A DNA stretch of 64,000 nt, taken from NCBI GenBank assembly GCA_036381235.1, contig DASVDE010000016.1, positions 1-64,000 of the forward strand. Direction: 5' to 3'. The translations under genes were made by a program, and so were the position numbers. How positions within the stretch are numbered: the stretch's first letter is position 1; each line of letters begins with the position of its first letter. The DNA is from DASVDE01 sp036381235. Its GTDB lineage: Bacteria > Actinomycetota > Thermoleophilia > Solirubrobacterales > 70-9. Below are positions 51,976-60,625 of this stretch, piece by piece. Below the pieces are notes generated by a model. That model was not told where the DNA came from, did no database searches, and saw only the letters and a program-made list of their open reading frames with translations.

Positions 51976-52842
51976 TCAGCCGCCGCGTGACGCCCAGCTG
52001 GTCGAGTCGAGAGCCGTTTGACCCCGGAAGCGCTCCGGGTTCGCGAGGACATATTCGGCCGCCGCCGCGCAGGGAGCGACCCAGAGGTCTCCGCCCGCCG
52101 ACGCCGCGATGACCAGGTCGAGCAGTTCGGCGAGGCGGTCCTCGCCGAACCAGGCGAGCATGAAGGGGTGCAGCACGAAGGTTGCGTAGCCGCCATCGCG
52201 CGCAAGCCGCTCGACCTCGCTCTCGAGATGGGCGAGGAAGGCTCCGGGGTCGAGCGGCTCGGCGGAGCCGGCGATCTGCTCTCGGACCGTGCCCAGCGGC
52301 GGCAGCACGCAGCTCGCGTCGAGGTGGCGCCACTGGAAGGGCAACAGAGCGATGCCGCCGTCCTCGCCTGCTCCCTCCCCGGCCGGCGAGCAGTAGCGCA
52401 GGCCGGCCTCTCGCAGCACGTCGAGACCGCCGGGCCCGAGCAGTCCGCCGGGCGGCCGCAGCCCGGTCGGCTCGATCCCCAGGGCGCGAAAGCCGATCAG
52501 GCCCCGCTTCAGATTGTGGGCCTGCTCCTCGGCCGAGAGGTCGCCCCACTGCTCGTGGCGCCAGGCGTGGTAAGCGACCTCGTGCCCGGCGGCGGCGATG
52601 CCGGTCAGCGCTTCGGGGTAGCGCTCCGTGTTCAGGCCCTCGACGAAGAAGGTGGCTTTGAGGCCAGCCGCCTCGAGCGCGCCGAGCAGCGCCGGCAGCG
52701 CCTCGGTCACGGTGGGGTGGGGGTCGAGCTCGGTATCGGCATCGATCGCGCCCAGCTCGATCTCGGCCGCCTCGCCGAGGTTGTCGAAACTGAGGCTTAG
52801 GGCTCCCCGCGCCCCGTCCGGCCAGTTCGGCTCGGCGCTCAC
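51976..52842 (-). CDS. Polysaccharide deacetylase-like protein (NodB fold)
   Basis: Member of the NodB/CE4-type family, 288 aa. The first motif is LSLSFDNLGEAAE, where the usual Asp-Asp is Asp-Asn, so one metal or catalytic residue is altered. The metal His pair is in EVAYHAWRHEQWGDL. RPPGGLLGPGGLDVL matches the third motif, and VLHPFMLAWFG the last. It may deacetylate a sugar or be a related hydrolase of small N-acyl compounds. GTG overlaps the upstream stop (GTGA), forming an operon with a membrane protein and a fumarylacetoacetase-type gene. Confidence 0.8.
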   Translation of the reverse strand: MSAEPNWPDGARGALSLSFDNLGEAAEIELGAIDADTELDPHPTVTEALPALLGALEAAGLKATFFVEGLNTERYPEALTGIAAAGHEVAYHAWRHEQWGDLSAEEQAHNLKRGLIGFRALGIEPTGLRPPGGLLGPGGLDVLREAGLRYCSPAGEGAGEDGGIALLPFQWRHLDASCVLPPLGTVREQIAGSAEPLDPGAFLAHLESEVERLARDGGYATFVLHPFMLAWFGEDRLAELLDLVIAASAGGDLWVAPCAAAAEYVLANPERFRGQTALDSTSWASRGG

Positions 52843-53360
52843 GGCTCTCGCAGCGCCGGGCTCCAGCGCTCCGGCTCGAGCCGCGCCTGCTCGCGCGCCC
52901 AACGGAAGTGGTGCCGTGCGGAGGCGAGGGATATCGGGAAGCTGAGCAGTCCGGCGAGGGCGAAACGGCGCACCCCTCTCCGGTTGGAGGCGCCAAGGCT
53001 GAGGGCGCTGCAGAGGAGCCAGAACCAGAGGACCGAGTTGTAGGCGGGCAGCTGACTCTCGCTCAGGCCCTCGGCCTCGTCGAGCATCGGCAGGGGCCCG
53101 TGCAGCGACCAGGGCCAGGCGGCGAAGTGAACGGCGACCCCCGCCACGCCGATGCCGGCGTTGAACGCCGTGAGACGCCGCGCGGTCTCGCCGTCGCGGG
53201 TGGCGGCGGCGAGCATCAGCGGGAAGTAGGCGCCCCAGAGCGCTACGGCGCCGCGGCGGCCGAGCTGTGGTTCGAAGACGAGGCCGACTCCGGCCCGGGT
53301 CTCGAAGGCATGGTGGGCGAGCAGGCCCAGCATCGCCCCCGCGGCGAGCAGCTTCCTCAC
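52839..53360 (-). CDS. Polytopic membrane protein of unknown function
   Basis: A 173-aa protein with about five hydrophobic segments (starting VRKLLAAGAMLGLLAHHAFE; later VALWGAYFPLMLAAATRD, FNAGIGVAGVAVHFAAWPW, SVLWFWLLCSALSLGASN and FALAGLLSFPISLAS). No family recognised. The GTG start overlaps the fah-type stop (GTGA), and its own stop overlaps the deacetylase start, so the three genes are translationally coupled. Confidence 0.7.
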   Translation of the reverse strand: MRKLLAAGAMLGLLAHHAFETRAGVGLVFEPQLGRRGAVALWGAYFPLMLAAATRDGETARRLTAFNAGIGVAGVAVHFAAWPWSLHGPLPMLDEAEGLSESQLPAYNSVLWFWLLCSALSLGASNRRGVRRFALAGLLSFPISLASARHHFRWAREQARLEPERWSPALREP

Positions 53361-54325
53361 GGGCGGGGGCCGATCCGATTCGTCAGCGTTCCGATCCCGT
53401 CGATCTCCAGCTCGACGGTCTGGCCGGGGCCTATCCAGCGGTTCAGCTCGAGGCCGCAACAGCCCGGCATCGTTCCGGTCGAGATCAGGTCGCCCGCGTC
53501 GAGGCGCTCCCCCGCCGAGGCGTAGGCCAGTATCTCGCCGACGTCGTGGACGGCATTCGCGGTGGAGCCCTCGCACCAAAGCTCGCCGTCGACTCGCACC
53601 CGTCCCCTTGCCGCCTGCCAGTCGGGCAGCGCGTCGGGGGTGAGGACGTCGCAACCGAGGGAGGTGGCAAATGTCTTCGCCTTCACCGCCGGGCCGAACA
53701 TGCCGTGGCGCGCCTCTTCCGCCTGAACCTCGCGCGCGCTCCAGTCGTTGAGCACGAGCCAGCCGCCGACAGCCTCGCGTGCCTGCGCCGGGCTGGCGTC
53801 AGCGAGCGGCTTGCTCAGCACGAAGGCCAGCTCCAGCTCGAAGTCGAGGTAGCGGGTGTGGGAGGGCCAGGGCATCTCCTCGCCGTCGGCCAGCATCGCG
53901 GTGTGGTTGCCGATGTAGAAGGCGGGGACCTCGTAGAAGCGTGAGTTGGGCTTCAACGGCGGGAAGGTCCGGCGCGTGATTCGCTCGTAGGCGGCGGCGA
54001 GCCGATGGATGGGCTTGGGGTAGAAGTTCTCGACGAGGGAGCGGGCGGAGCCCTCGTAGTGAGACTCCCAGAGGCTGAATGCGCGCATCGAGCGTGGCGT
54101 GAAGGGAAGCCCGGCGGTGGCGGGGTCGGCCGCGACGCCGGTGTCGTCGGCGACGGCATCCAGCAACGCCCCGATCGCGCCGCGCGCCTCGGCCCCGCCG
54201 GCCAGCAGCGCCAGCATGTCGGCGGTCTCAACTCCGCCGCGCTCGCCGGTTCGCGACAGCGATACCCAGCGGCCGCGTACCGGGTCTTCGACGATGACGC
54301 CCTCGGGTGTGCTCCGCAGCTTCAG
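53357..54325 (-). CDS. Fumarylacetoacetate hydrolase family protein, start uncertain
   Basis: Metal-dependent hydrolase or decarboxylase acting on beta-diketo or related acids. The conserved core is intact: FYEVPAFYIGNHTAML, LDFELELAFVLSKPL with the metal acids, GWLVLNDWSAREVQ, GPAVKAKTFATSLG and GDLISTGTMPGC. The first ATG in frame is 54217 (286 aa), but 36 further codons upstream read LKLRSTPEGVIVEDPVRGRW, a typical N-terminal strand of the family, with no ATG/GTG/TTG. A CTG at 54325 (322 aa) follows CATAAT by eight bases, the same layout as other leaderless starts here. If non-ATG start is wrong, the 54217 start leaves the protein slightly short. Confidence 0.82.
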   Translation of the reverse strand: MKLRSTPEGVIVEDPVRGRWVSLSRTGERGGVETADMLALLAGGAEARGAIGALLDAVADDTGVAADPATAGLPFTPRSMRAFSLWESHYEGSARSLVENFYPKPIHRLAAAYERITRRTFPPLKPNSRFYEVPAFYIGNHTAMLADGEEMPWPSHTRYLDFELELAFVLSKPLADASPAQAREAVGGWLVLNDWSAREVQAEEARHGMFGPAVKAKTFATSLGCDVLTPDALPDWQAARGRVRVDGELWCEGSTANAVHDVGEILAYASAGERLDAGDLISTGTMPGCCGLELNRWIGPGQTVELEIDGIGTLTNRIGPRP

Positions 54326-54362
54326 ACGAGGCGATTATGGCGGCTCGTAGAATCGGTCGCTG

Positions 54363-54386
54363 CGCCCGGATTCGCGTGTCCGGGCG
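54363..54386 (+). other. 8-bp hairpin in the mfd leader
   Basis: CGCCCGGA-TTCGCGTG-TCCGGGCG, perfect stem with an 8-base loop, ending 11 bases before the mfd ATG. It might limit ribosome access or be a remnant terminator. Confidence 0.4.
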
Positions 54387-54397
54387 TTCTGCCTGCC

Positions 54398-57300
54398 ATG
54401 AGCCTCCGCCCCCTCCTTGAGATCGCCGCCGAGAACGAGCGCGTCCACGCGCTGGCCGGCCGCGCGCGCGATGCCGCGAACGGCGGCGAGGCGATCGCCG
54501 TTCCCTCCTCGGGGATGCTGCGGCCGCTGCTGCTCGCCACGCTGCTGGAGGACGACCGCGGCCTGGCCGGTCGTCCCGCGCTGCTGGTCGCCGCCGATGA
54601 CCGCTCGGCCCGCGACCTGGCCGTCGATCTGCGCGCTTACCTCGCGCCCCGGCGCGTTCGCTTCTATCCCTCGCGCGGAACCGGCTACGCCTCCCACATC
54701 ACTCCGCCGCCCCATCTGGTCGGGTTACGGATCGACGCCCTCGACGCCCTCCGCGGTGAGCGGGATGCCGTCGTCGTGGCGAGCGCGACGGCTCTTGCCG
54801 AGGCCGTTCCCGATGCCTCGCTGCGCCCCGCCGGCTTTGCGATCGCCAAGGGCGAGGAGATCGACCTCGGCGGAGTCGCAAAGGACCTGATCGCCGCCGG
54901 CTACGAGCGAGTCGAGCAGGTGACCGAGCGCGGCCAGTTCGCCGTGCGGGGAGGCATCCTCGACGTCTTTCCGGCGACCGAGGAGCGGGCAGTGAGGATC
55001 GAGCTGTTCGGCGACGAGGTCGAGTCGATGCGCTGGTTCTCGACCTTCACCCAGCGCTCGCTCGACGACGCCGAGCGAGTCGAGCTGGCTCCCGCCGCCG
55101 AGCTGGACTCCGAGCACCGCGAGCTGGCGGAGCTGGCCGCGATGGAGGCCGCCGAGGAGGGCAAGGAGCCGCCCAGCCTCGCCGAGGTGCTGCCGCTGGA
55201 GGACTTTGGCGCACCGCTGGACCTGGTTCCCGACACTGCCGCCGTGATCCTCGCCGCCACCGAGGAGATCGAGCCCGCCCTGCGCGACCACTGGGAGGAC
55301 GCGACGACGGCGATGCACGCCGATGACGCCCGCCGGCTCTACGTCGACGTAGCGGCACCGCTTGCCGCCCGTGCCGCAATCTCGCTGACCGGCGCCGGCG
55401 AGGACGACTCCGACGCCTTCCGCGCCGCTCGCGCCGAGTCGCCCGCCCGCAACGTCAAAGAGGCGGAGGGCGAGCTGCAGAAGCTGATTCGCTCCGGCTA
55501 CCGGACCGTCGTCGCCTTTGAGAACCGCGGCGAGGCGGAGCGCACTCGCTACAACCTCGACCGCCTCGACGTCTCCCTGCTCGACGGCGGCCGTCTCTCA
55601 CCCGACCCTGGCCTCGTCTTCGCCGAGGCGCGGTTGCGCGAGGGCTTCGTCAGCCCCGAGCTGAAACTCGCCGTCTACCCCTTCCGTCGCCTCGTCCACC
55701 GGCGCCGCCGCGCCGAGGAGCGCGCCCCCGGTGCCGCCCGCGGGCGCCTCGCCTTCAGCGACCTGCGGGTCGGCGACCACGTCGTCCACGAGGATCACGG
55801 GGTCGCCCGCTTTGCCGGCTTCGAGACCCGCGAGGTCGGTGGCGTCACCCGCGATTACCTCTACCTCGAGTACAAGGGCGAGGACCGCGTCTACGTCCCC
55901 ACCGACCAGCTGGCGAAGCTGAGCCGCTACGTCGGCGCCGGCGGCGATCCGACCCTCTCGGCGCTGGGCGGCAAGCGCTGGCAGAACATGAAGGCGCGGG
56001 CGCGCAAGGCGGCGGACGCGCTGGCCGGGGAGCTGCTCAACCTCTACGCGGAGCGCCGCACCCGGCGGGGCCATGCCTTCGGCGCCGACGGCGAGTGGCA
56101 AATGGCGATGGAGACTGCCTTCCCCTACCGCGAGACCGCAGACCAGCTGGAGGCGATCGAGGCGGTCAAGGAGGACATGGAGGCTGAGCGTCCGATGGAC
56201 CGCCTGGTGTGCGGCGACGTCGGCTTCGGCAAGACCGAGGTCGCCCTGCGCGCCGCCGTCAAGGCCGCCTCCGACGGCAAGCAGGTGATGATGCTGGTGC
56301 CGACCACGATCCTCGCCCAGCAGCACTTCGGCACCTTCCGCGAGCGACTTGCCGACCTGCCCTTCGTGGTCGAGGGGGTGTCGCGACTGCGCAAGGCCGC
56401 CGAGGTGAAGGCGGTGCTGCGCGATTTCGAGGCCGGCAAGGTCGACGTGCTGATCGGGACGCACCGGCTGCTCTCCCGCGACGTCCGCGCCAAGCAGCTG
56501 GGCCTGGTCATCGTCGACGAGGAGCAGCGCTTCGGCGTCAAGCAGAAGGAGCTGTTGCGCCAGCTGAAGCTGAAAGTCGACGTGCTCTCGCTCTCGGCGA
56601 CGCCGATCCCCCGCACCCTGCAGATGAGCCTCGCCGGGTTGCGCGACATCTCGGTGATCGAGACCCCGCCGGAGGGACGTCGCCCTGTCCGCACCTACGT
56701 CGGTCCCTACGACGAGGACCTGGTGCGCCGAGCGATCGAGCGGGAGCTGGAGCGAGGGGGCCAGGCCTTCTTCCTCCACAACCGGATCGACTCCCTGCAC
56801 GAGGTTGCCGAGCGGCTGCGCGGCCTGGTTCCCAAGGCTCGCTTCGCCGAGGCGCACGGGCAGATGGAGGAGTCTGCGCTGGAGACGACGATGCTGGACT
56901 TCCTGCGCGGCGGGGCCGACTGCCTGGTGACGACGACGATCATCGAGTCAGGCCTCGACATCCCCTCTGCCAACACGCTGATCGTCGAGCGCGCCGACCA
57001 GCTCGGCCTCTCCCAGGCCTACCAGATCCGCGGCCGGGTGGGCCGCTCTCGCGAACGAGCCTTCGCCTACCTGCTCTACCCCTCTCCCGAATCGCTCACC
57101 GAGGAAGCGGCGGCCCGTCTCTCCACACTCGCCGACCACACCGAGCTCGGCTCCGGCTTCCGAATCGCGATGCGCGACCTCGACATCCGCGGCGCCGGCA
57201 ACCTGCTCGGCGACGAGCAGTCCGGCCACGTCGCCGCGGTCGGCTTCGAGCTCTACTGCCAGATGATCGACGAGGCTGTCGGGGTCGGCGCCGGGGAGGA

Positions 57301-57775
57301 CGGAGCGGAGGCGCCGGAGCCGGTCCGCCTCGACGTCCCGGTGGATGCCTACCTGCCCGCCGCCTACATTCCCTTCGAGGCGGCGAAGATCGATGTCCAT
57401 CGCCGAATCGCCGCCGCCCGTGCGCCCGGAGAGCTGCGGGCGATCCGCGACGAGCTGGACGATCGCTTCGGGCCGCCACCGCCGCAGGCAGAGAACCTGC
57501 TGGCGTTGCAGCGCGCCCGAATCGAGCTTGGCCTGGCCGGGGCTCGCAGCATCGAGTTCCGCGGGGGGCGGCTCAGCGTAACCGGGGTGGAGCTCGACTC
57601 CGACGGCGCGTCGGTTCTGCGTGAGCAGATGGAGGGGGCCCTGTACGAGTGGCGGGAGAAAACCGCCGGAGTCAGCGTCCCGAACGAGCCCGAGGCCCGA
57701 CTCGCCGCGGTTCTCGAGATGGCGGACGCTTTAAGAGAGGCTAAGGCTTCTTCGGATATGCTCCCGGCCTCGTGA
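54398..57775 (+). CDS. mfd: Transcription-repair coupling factor
   Basis: DNA translocase that removes stalled RNA polymerase and recruits UvrA. The 1125-aa protein has the UvrB-like N-terminal module (SRGTGYASHITPPPHLVGLR, RGGILDVFPATEERAVRIEL), the CarD-like RNA-polymerase-interacting domain (LRVGDHVVHEDHGVARFAGF), the RecG-like motor with Walker A GDVGFGKTE at about 605-613 and DEEQRFG, and the C-terminal regulatory domain. ATG 54398 is the natural family start; a frame reaching back to 54005 is antisense to the fah-type gene. The last bases GTGA begin the SurA-like gene. Confidence 0.96.
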   Translation: MSLRPLLEIAAENERVHALAGRARDAANGGEAIAVPSSGMLRPLLLATLLEDDRGLAGRPALLVAADDRSARDLAVDLRAYLAPRRVRFYPSRGTGYASHITPPPHLVGLRIDALDALRGERDAVVVASATALAEAVPDASLRPAGFAIAKGEEIDLGGVAKDLIAAGYERVEQVTERGQFAVRGGILDVFPATEERAVRIELFGDEVESMRWFSTFTQRSLDDAERVELAPAAELDSEHRELAELAAMEAAEEGKEPPSLAEVLPLEDFGAPLDLVPDTAAVILAATEEIEPALRDHWEDATTAMHADDARRLYVDVAAPLAARAAISLTGAGEDDSDAFRAARAESPARNVKEAEGELQKLIRSGYRTVVAFENRGEAERTRYNLDRLDVSLLDGGRLSPDPGLVFAEARLREGFVSPELKLAVYPFRRLVHRRRRAEERAPGAARGRLAFSDLRVGDHVVHEDHGVARFAGFETREVGGVTRDYLYLEYKGEDRVYVPTDQLAKLSRYVGAGGDPTLSALGGKRWQNMKARARKAADALAGELLNLYAERRTRRGHAFGADGEWQMAMETAFPYRETADQLEAIEAVKEDMEAERPMDRLVCGDVGFGKTEVALRAAVKAASDGKQVMMLVPTTILAQQHFGTFRERLADLPFVVEGVSRLRKAAEVKAVLRDFEAGKVDVLIGTHRLLSRDVRAKQLGLVIVDEEQRFGVKQKELLRQLKLKVDVLSLSATPIPRTLQMSLAGLRDISVIETPPEGRRPVRTYVGPYDEDLVRRAIERELERGGQAFFLHNRIDSLHEVAERLRGLVPKARFAEAHGQMEESALETTMLDFLRGGADCLVTTTIIESGLDIPSANTLIVERADQLGLSQAYQIRGRVGRSRERAFAYLLYPSPESLTEEAAARLSTLADHTELGSGFRIAMRDLDIRGAGNLLGDEQSGHVAAVGFELYCQMIDEAVGVGAGEDGAEAPEPVRLDVPVDAYLPAAYIPFEAAKIDVHRRIAAARAPGELRAIRDELDDRFGPPPPQAENLLALQRARIELGLAGARSIEFRGGRLSVTGVELDSDGASVLREQMEGALYEWREKTAGVSVPNEPEARLAAVLEMADALREAKASSDMLPAS

Positions 57776-58863
57776 GTCCCAATCAGAGGAAGAGACCCAC
57801 GAAGGGCAAGGGGAAGAAAGGGAGTGCCTCGGCGCGCTCTTCCGGTCTCGCGCCGCTTCAGCGCTTTGGCCTGCTGCTCTTCGGCGCCATGCTCGTCCTG
57901 CTCTTCGCCGGGTTCGCGATCGCGCAGGGCATCGGCCAGCCCAGCGTCCCGTCCGGCGACGTCGCTCTGGTTGAGGACGTTCCCTCCGACATCGGCCACA
58001 TCAGCCAGGCCGAGTTTGACCGGGCCTTCCTGCAGACCGCCGCGCGGGGGGGTCTGAAAGTCGCCCCCAAACCCGGCGAGCCTCAGTATCAGGACGTCAA
58101 GGACGCCGCGATGGGGGATCTCCTCGACGCGGTCTGGATCCAGGGCGAGGCGGATGAGCTGGGGATCACGGTCACGCAGCGCCAGATCGACGACGAGCTC
58201 GTCCAGATCAAGAAACAGAACTTCAAAACCCCGGCCGAGTACGAAAAATTCCTCAAAACCTCCCACTTCACCCAGGAGGACGTGAACGAGCGGGTGAAGC
58301 TGCAGCTGCTCAGCACTCAGATCCAGCAGCAGATCACCGAGGGTGTGCCGGAGCCGTCCGACAGCGAGGTCGAGGATTACTACGAGGCGGCGAAGGCGAC
58401 CCAGTTCACCACACCGGCGATGCCGGCGACCAAGAAACAGAAAGCGCAGCCCGAGAAAGTCCAGCCGCTCGACGATGTGCGCTCCCAGATCGTCTCCCAG
58501 CTGACCCAGCAGGCTCAGCAGGACGCCTTCTCGGTCTTCGTCGCCAACTACGGCAGCAAGTGGCAATCTCGCACCTTCTGCGCCTCGGGCTACACAATCG
58601 AGCGCTGCTCCAACTTCAAGGGCAGCGGGCACCCGGCCGATGCGCCACCCGCCTGCTACGAGGCCAATCCGAAAGGCGGTCTGCCCGAAGCCTGCCCGGC
58701 GCCGATCAAACAACTCGTTCCCGCCCTTCCCGGCACCGTCAGCCTCCTCACTCCGAAAGGCCAGCAGCTGCCCCAGCGGCCCCAGCCGGCGGGCCTGAAA
58801 GAGATTCCGACGGCGCCGGCCACCGGCCTGCCCCCCGGGGTCGTTCCCGGCGCCACGCCGTAG
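57772..58863 (+). CDS. SurA/PrsA N-terminal-domain lipid-anchored or membrane foldase-like protein, without parvulin domain
   Basis: Probable extracytoplasmic chaperone. The 363 residues show a basic N-terminus, one TM or signal segment (about 29-50: FGLLLFGAMLVLLFAGFAIA), then the SurA-type helical domain (about 65-185: HISQAEFDRAFLQTAARGG, then GITVTQRQIDDELVQIKKQN, FKTPAEYEKFLKT). Where parvulin rotamase would follow YYEAAK there are only about 20 residues before the closing helix (DDVRSQIVSQLTQQAQQDAF), so the isomerase domain is missing. Three or four Cys follow, and the end is Pro-rich. GTG overlaps mfd; eno is downstream. A chaperone without enzyme activity is likely. Confidence 0.85.
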   Translation: MSPNQRKRPTKGKGKKGSASARSSGLAPLQRFGLLLFGAMLVLLFAGFAIAQGIGQPSVPSGDVALVEDVPSDIGHISQAEFDRAFLQTAARGGLKVAPKPGEPQYQDVKDAAMGDLLDAVWIQGEADELGITVTQRQIDDELVQIKKQNFKTPAEYEKFLKTSHFTQEDVNERVKLQLLSTQIQQQITEGVPEPSDSEVEDYYEAAKATQFTTPAMPATKKQKAQPEKVQPLDDVRSQIVSQLTQQAQQDAFSVFVANYGSKWQSRTFCASGYTIERCSNFKGSGHPADAPPACYEANPKGGLPEACPAPIKQLVPALPGTVSLLTPKGQQLPQRPQPAGLKEIPTAPATGLPPGVVPGATP

Positions 58864-58900
58864 CGCGCCGGCCTCAGCGGCTTGCCGTAAACGCGGTGAA

Positions 58901-58906
58901 TAGACT
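58901..58906 (+). promoter_or_regulatory. -10 box of eno (leaderless)
   Basis: TAGACT, nine bases, then GTG 58916; same AATAGACTG string as before the tetR-type gene. Confidence 0.5.
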
Positions 58907-58915
58907 GCCGCACCC

Positions 58916-60211
58916 GTGAGCGCCATCGCCTCCATCCACGCGCGGCAGATCCTCGACTCGCGCGGCAATCCCACCGTCGAGGTCGAGGTTGCGCTCGAGT
59001 CTGGCGCAAAGGGCCTGGCGGCGGTTCCCTCGGGTGCCTCGACTGGGGAATTCGAGGCGGTCGAGCTGCGCGACGGAGGCGATGCCTGGGTCGGCAAGGG
59101 GGTCTCACGCGCGGTTGCCAACGTCAACGGTGAGATCGCATCGGCGCTGACCGGCGCCCGCGCCGCTGAGCAGAGCGGCCTCGACGAGACGATGATCGAG
59201 CTGGACGGCACCCCGAACAAGGGCCGCCTCGGCGCCAATGCGATCCTCGGCGTCTCCCTGGCCGCCGCCAAGGCTGCCGCAGCGGACTCCGATCAGCCGC
59301 TCTACCGCTATCTGGCAGAGCTCTACGGGGGAGGGGAGCCGACCCTGCTGCCGGTGCCGATGATGAACGTCCTCAACGGCGGCGCCCACGCCGACAACTC
59401 GGTCGACTTCCAGGAGTTCATGGTGGTGCCGGCTGGTGCGGGCAGCTTCGCCGAGTGCCTGCGAGTCGGGACCGAGGTCTTCCACGCACTGAAGAAGAGC
59501 CTCGCCGCCCAGGGCCTCTCGACGGCGGTCGGCGACGAGGGCGGGTTCGCGCCGAACCTCGACTCGAACGAGGCCGCGCTGCAGGCGGTGCTGGCTGGGG
59601 TCGAGGCGGCGGGGTATGAGCCCGGCTCCGATGTCTTCATTGCGTTGGACCCCGCCACCAGTGAGGTCTTCGAGGGCGGCGCCTACGTACTGGAGCACGA
59701 AGGGCGAACCCTCTCCTCGGAGGAGATGGCCTCCTACTGGGAGGACGCATGCTCGCGCTACCCGATCGTCTCGATCGAGGACGGCATGGATGAGGAGGAC
59801 TGGGACGGCTGGAAGCTGCTTACCCAGAAGCTGGGGGAGCGGGTGCAACTGGTCGGCGACGACCTCTTCGTCACCAACCCGGAGCGGTTGCGGCGCGGGA
59901 TCGATCTCGGGGTGGGCAACTCGATCCTCGTCAAGGTCAACCAGATCGGCACCCTTACCGAGACGCTGGAGGCGATCCGCGTCGCTCGCGATGCGGGCTA
60001 CACGGCGGTCATCTCGCACCGCTCCGGCGAGACCGAGGACACGACGATCGCCGATCTGGCGGTCGCCACCGGAGCGGGCCAGATCAAGACCGGGGCCCCG
60101 TCGCGCTCGGATCGCGTCGCCAAGTACAACCGCCTGCTGCGGATCGAAGAGGAGTTGGGCGCCGGAGCTGAGTTCCCGGGCCTGCAGGCGTTCGCCCAGG
60201 CGTCCAGGTAG
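58916..60211 (+). CDS. eno: Enolase
   Basis: Converts 2-phosphoglycerate to phosphoenolpyruvate. The 431-aa sequence is fully typical: ILDSRGNPTVEVEV, VPSGASTGEFEAVELRDG, MMNVLNGGAHADNSVDFQEF, VGDEGGFAPN with the catalytic Glu, YPIVSIEDGMDEEDWDGW, VGDDLFVTNPERL, NQIGTLTETLEA with the catalytic Lys upstream at LVK, and SHRSGETEDT. GTG start supported by the TAGACT box nine bases upstream. eno followed by the divIC-like gene is a standard actinobacterial order. Confidence 0.97.
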   Translation: MSAIASIHARQILDSRGNPTVEVEVALESGAKGLAAVPSGASTGEFEAVELRDGGDAWVGKGVSRAVANVNGEIASALTGARAAEQSGLDETMIELDGTPNKGRLGANAILGVSLAAAKAAAADSDQPLYRYLAELYGGGEPTLLPVPMMNVLNGGAHADNSVDFQEFMVVPAGAGSFAECLRVGTEVFHALKKSLAAQGLSTAVGDEGGFAPNLDSNEAALQAVLAGVEAAGYEPGSDVFIALDPATSEVFEGGAYVLEHEGRTLSSEEMASYWEDACSRYPIVSIEDGMDEEDWDGWKLLTQKLGERVQLVGDDLFVTNPERLRRGIDLGVGNSILVKVNQIGTLTETLEAIRVARDAGYTAVISHRSGETEDTTIADLAVATGAGQIKTGAPSRSDRVAKYNRLLRIEEELGAGAEFPGLQAFAQASR

Positions 60212-60247
60212 TGCAGGAAAGCGAGGCTCGGCCGCAAAGGACCGGGC

Positions 60248-60607
60248 ATGGCAGCGAGCGCCTACGCGGGAACCCGAGCCGCCCGGCGCCGCCCGGCCCC
60301 TCGCAGGCGTCCTGCCGCGCGTCGTGGCGCCAGTCGCATCCATTGGGATCGGGTCGGCCGGATCGCTCTGACCCTGGTCCTCGCTGCGGTTCTCTACTCC
60401 TACCTCAACCCGGTCATCGACTTCGTCAAGACCTATACCGCGACGACGGCGGCCAAGGCCAAGCGGCACGAGTTGCAGGCGGAGAACACCCGCCTCCACA
60501 ACCGGATTCAGTCGGCCGACGACCCGATCGTCGTCACTCGCAAGGCGCGCGGTCAGGGCATGATCGCGCCGGGCGAGACCCCGATCGTCGTCCGCGGCCT
60601 ACGCTGA
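60248..60607 (+). CDS. Septum formation initiator, FtsB/DivIC family
   Basis: Small bitopic division protein that links FtsL and FtsQ in the divisome. The 119 residues include a very basic cytoplasmic N-terminus (Arg/Ala/Pro-rich, about 1-33), one TM helix (about 38-55), and an external coiled coil (FVKTYTATTAAKAKRHELQA, ENTRLHNRIQ) with the typical end MIAPGETPIVV. ATG has AAAGGA upstream. Its place after eno is the usual one in actinobacteria. Confidence 0.9.
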   Translation: MAASAYAGTRAARRRPAPRRRPAARRGASRIHWDRVGRIALTLVLAAVLYSYLNPVIDFVKTYTATTAAKAKRHELQAENTRLHNRIQSADDPIVVTRKARGQGMIAPGETPIVVRGLR

Positions 60608-60625
60608 CCCGTTCCGGAGCCCCCG

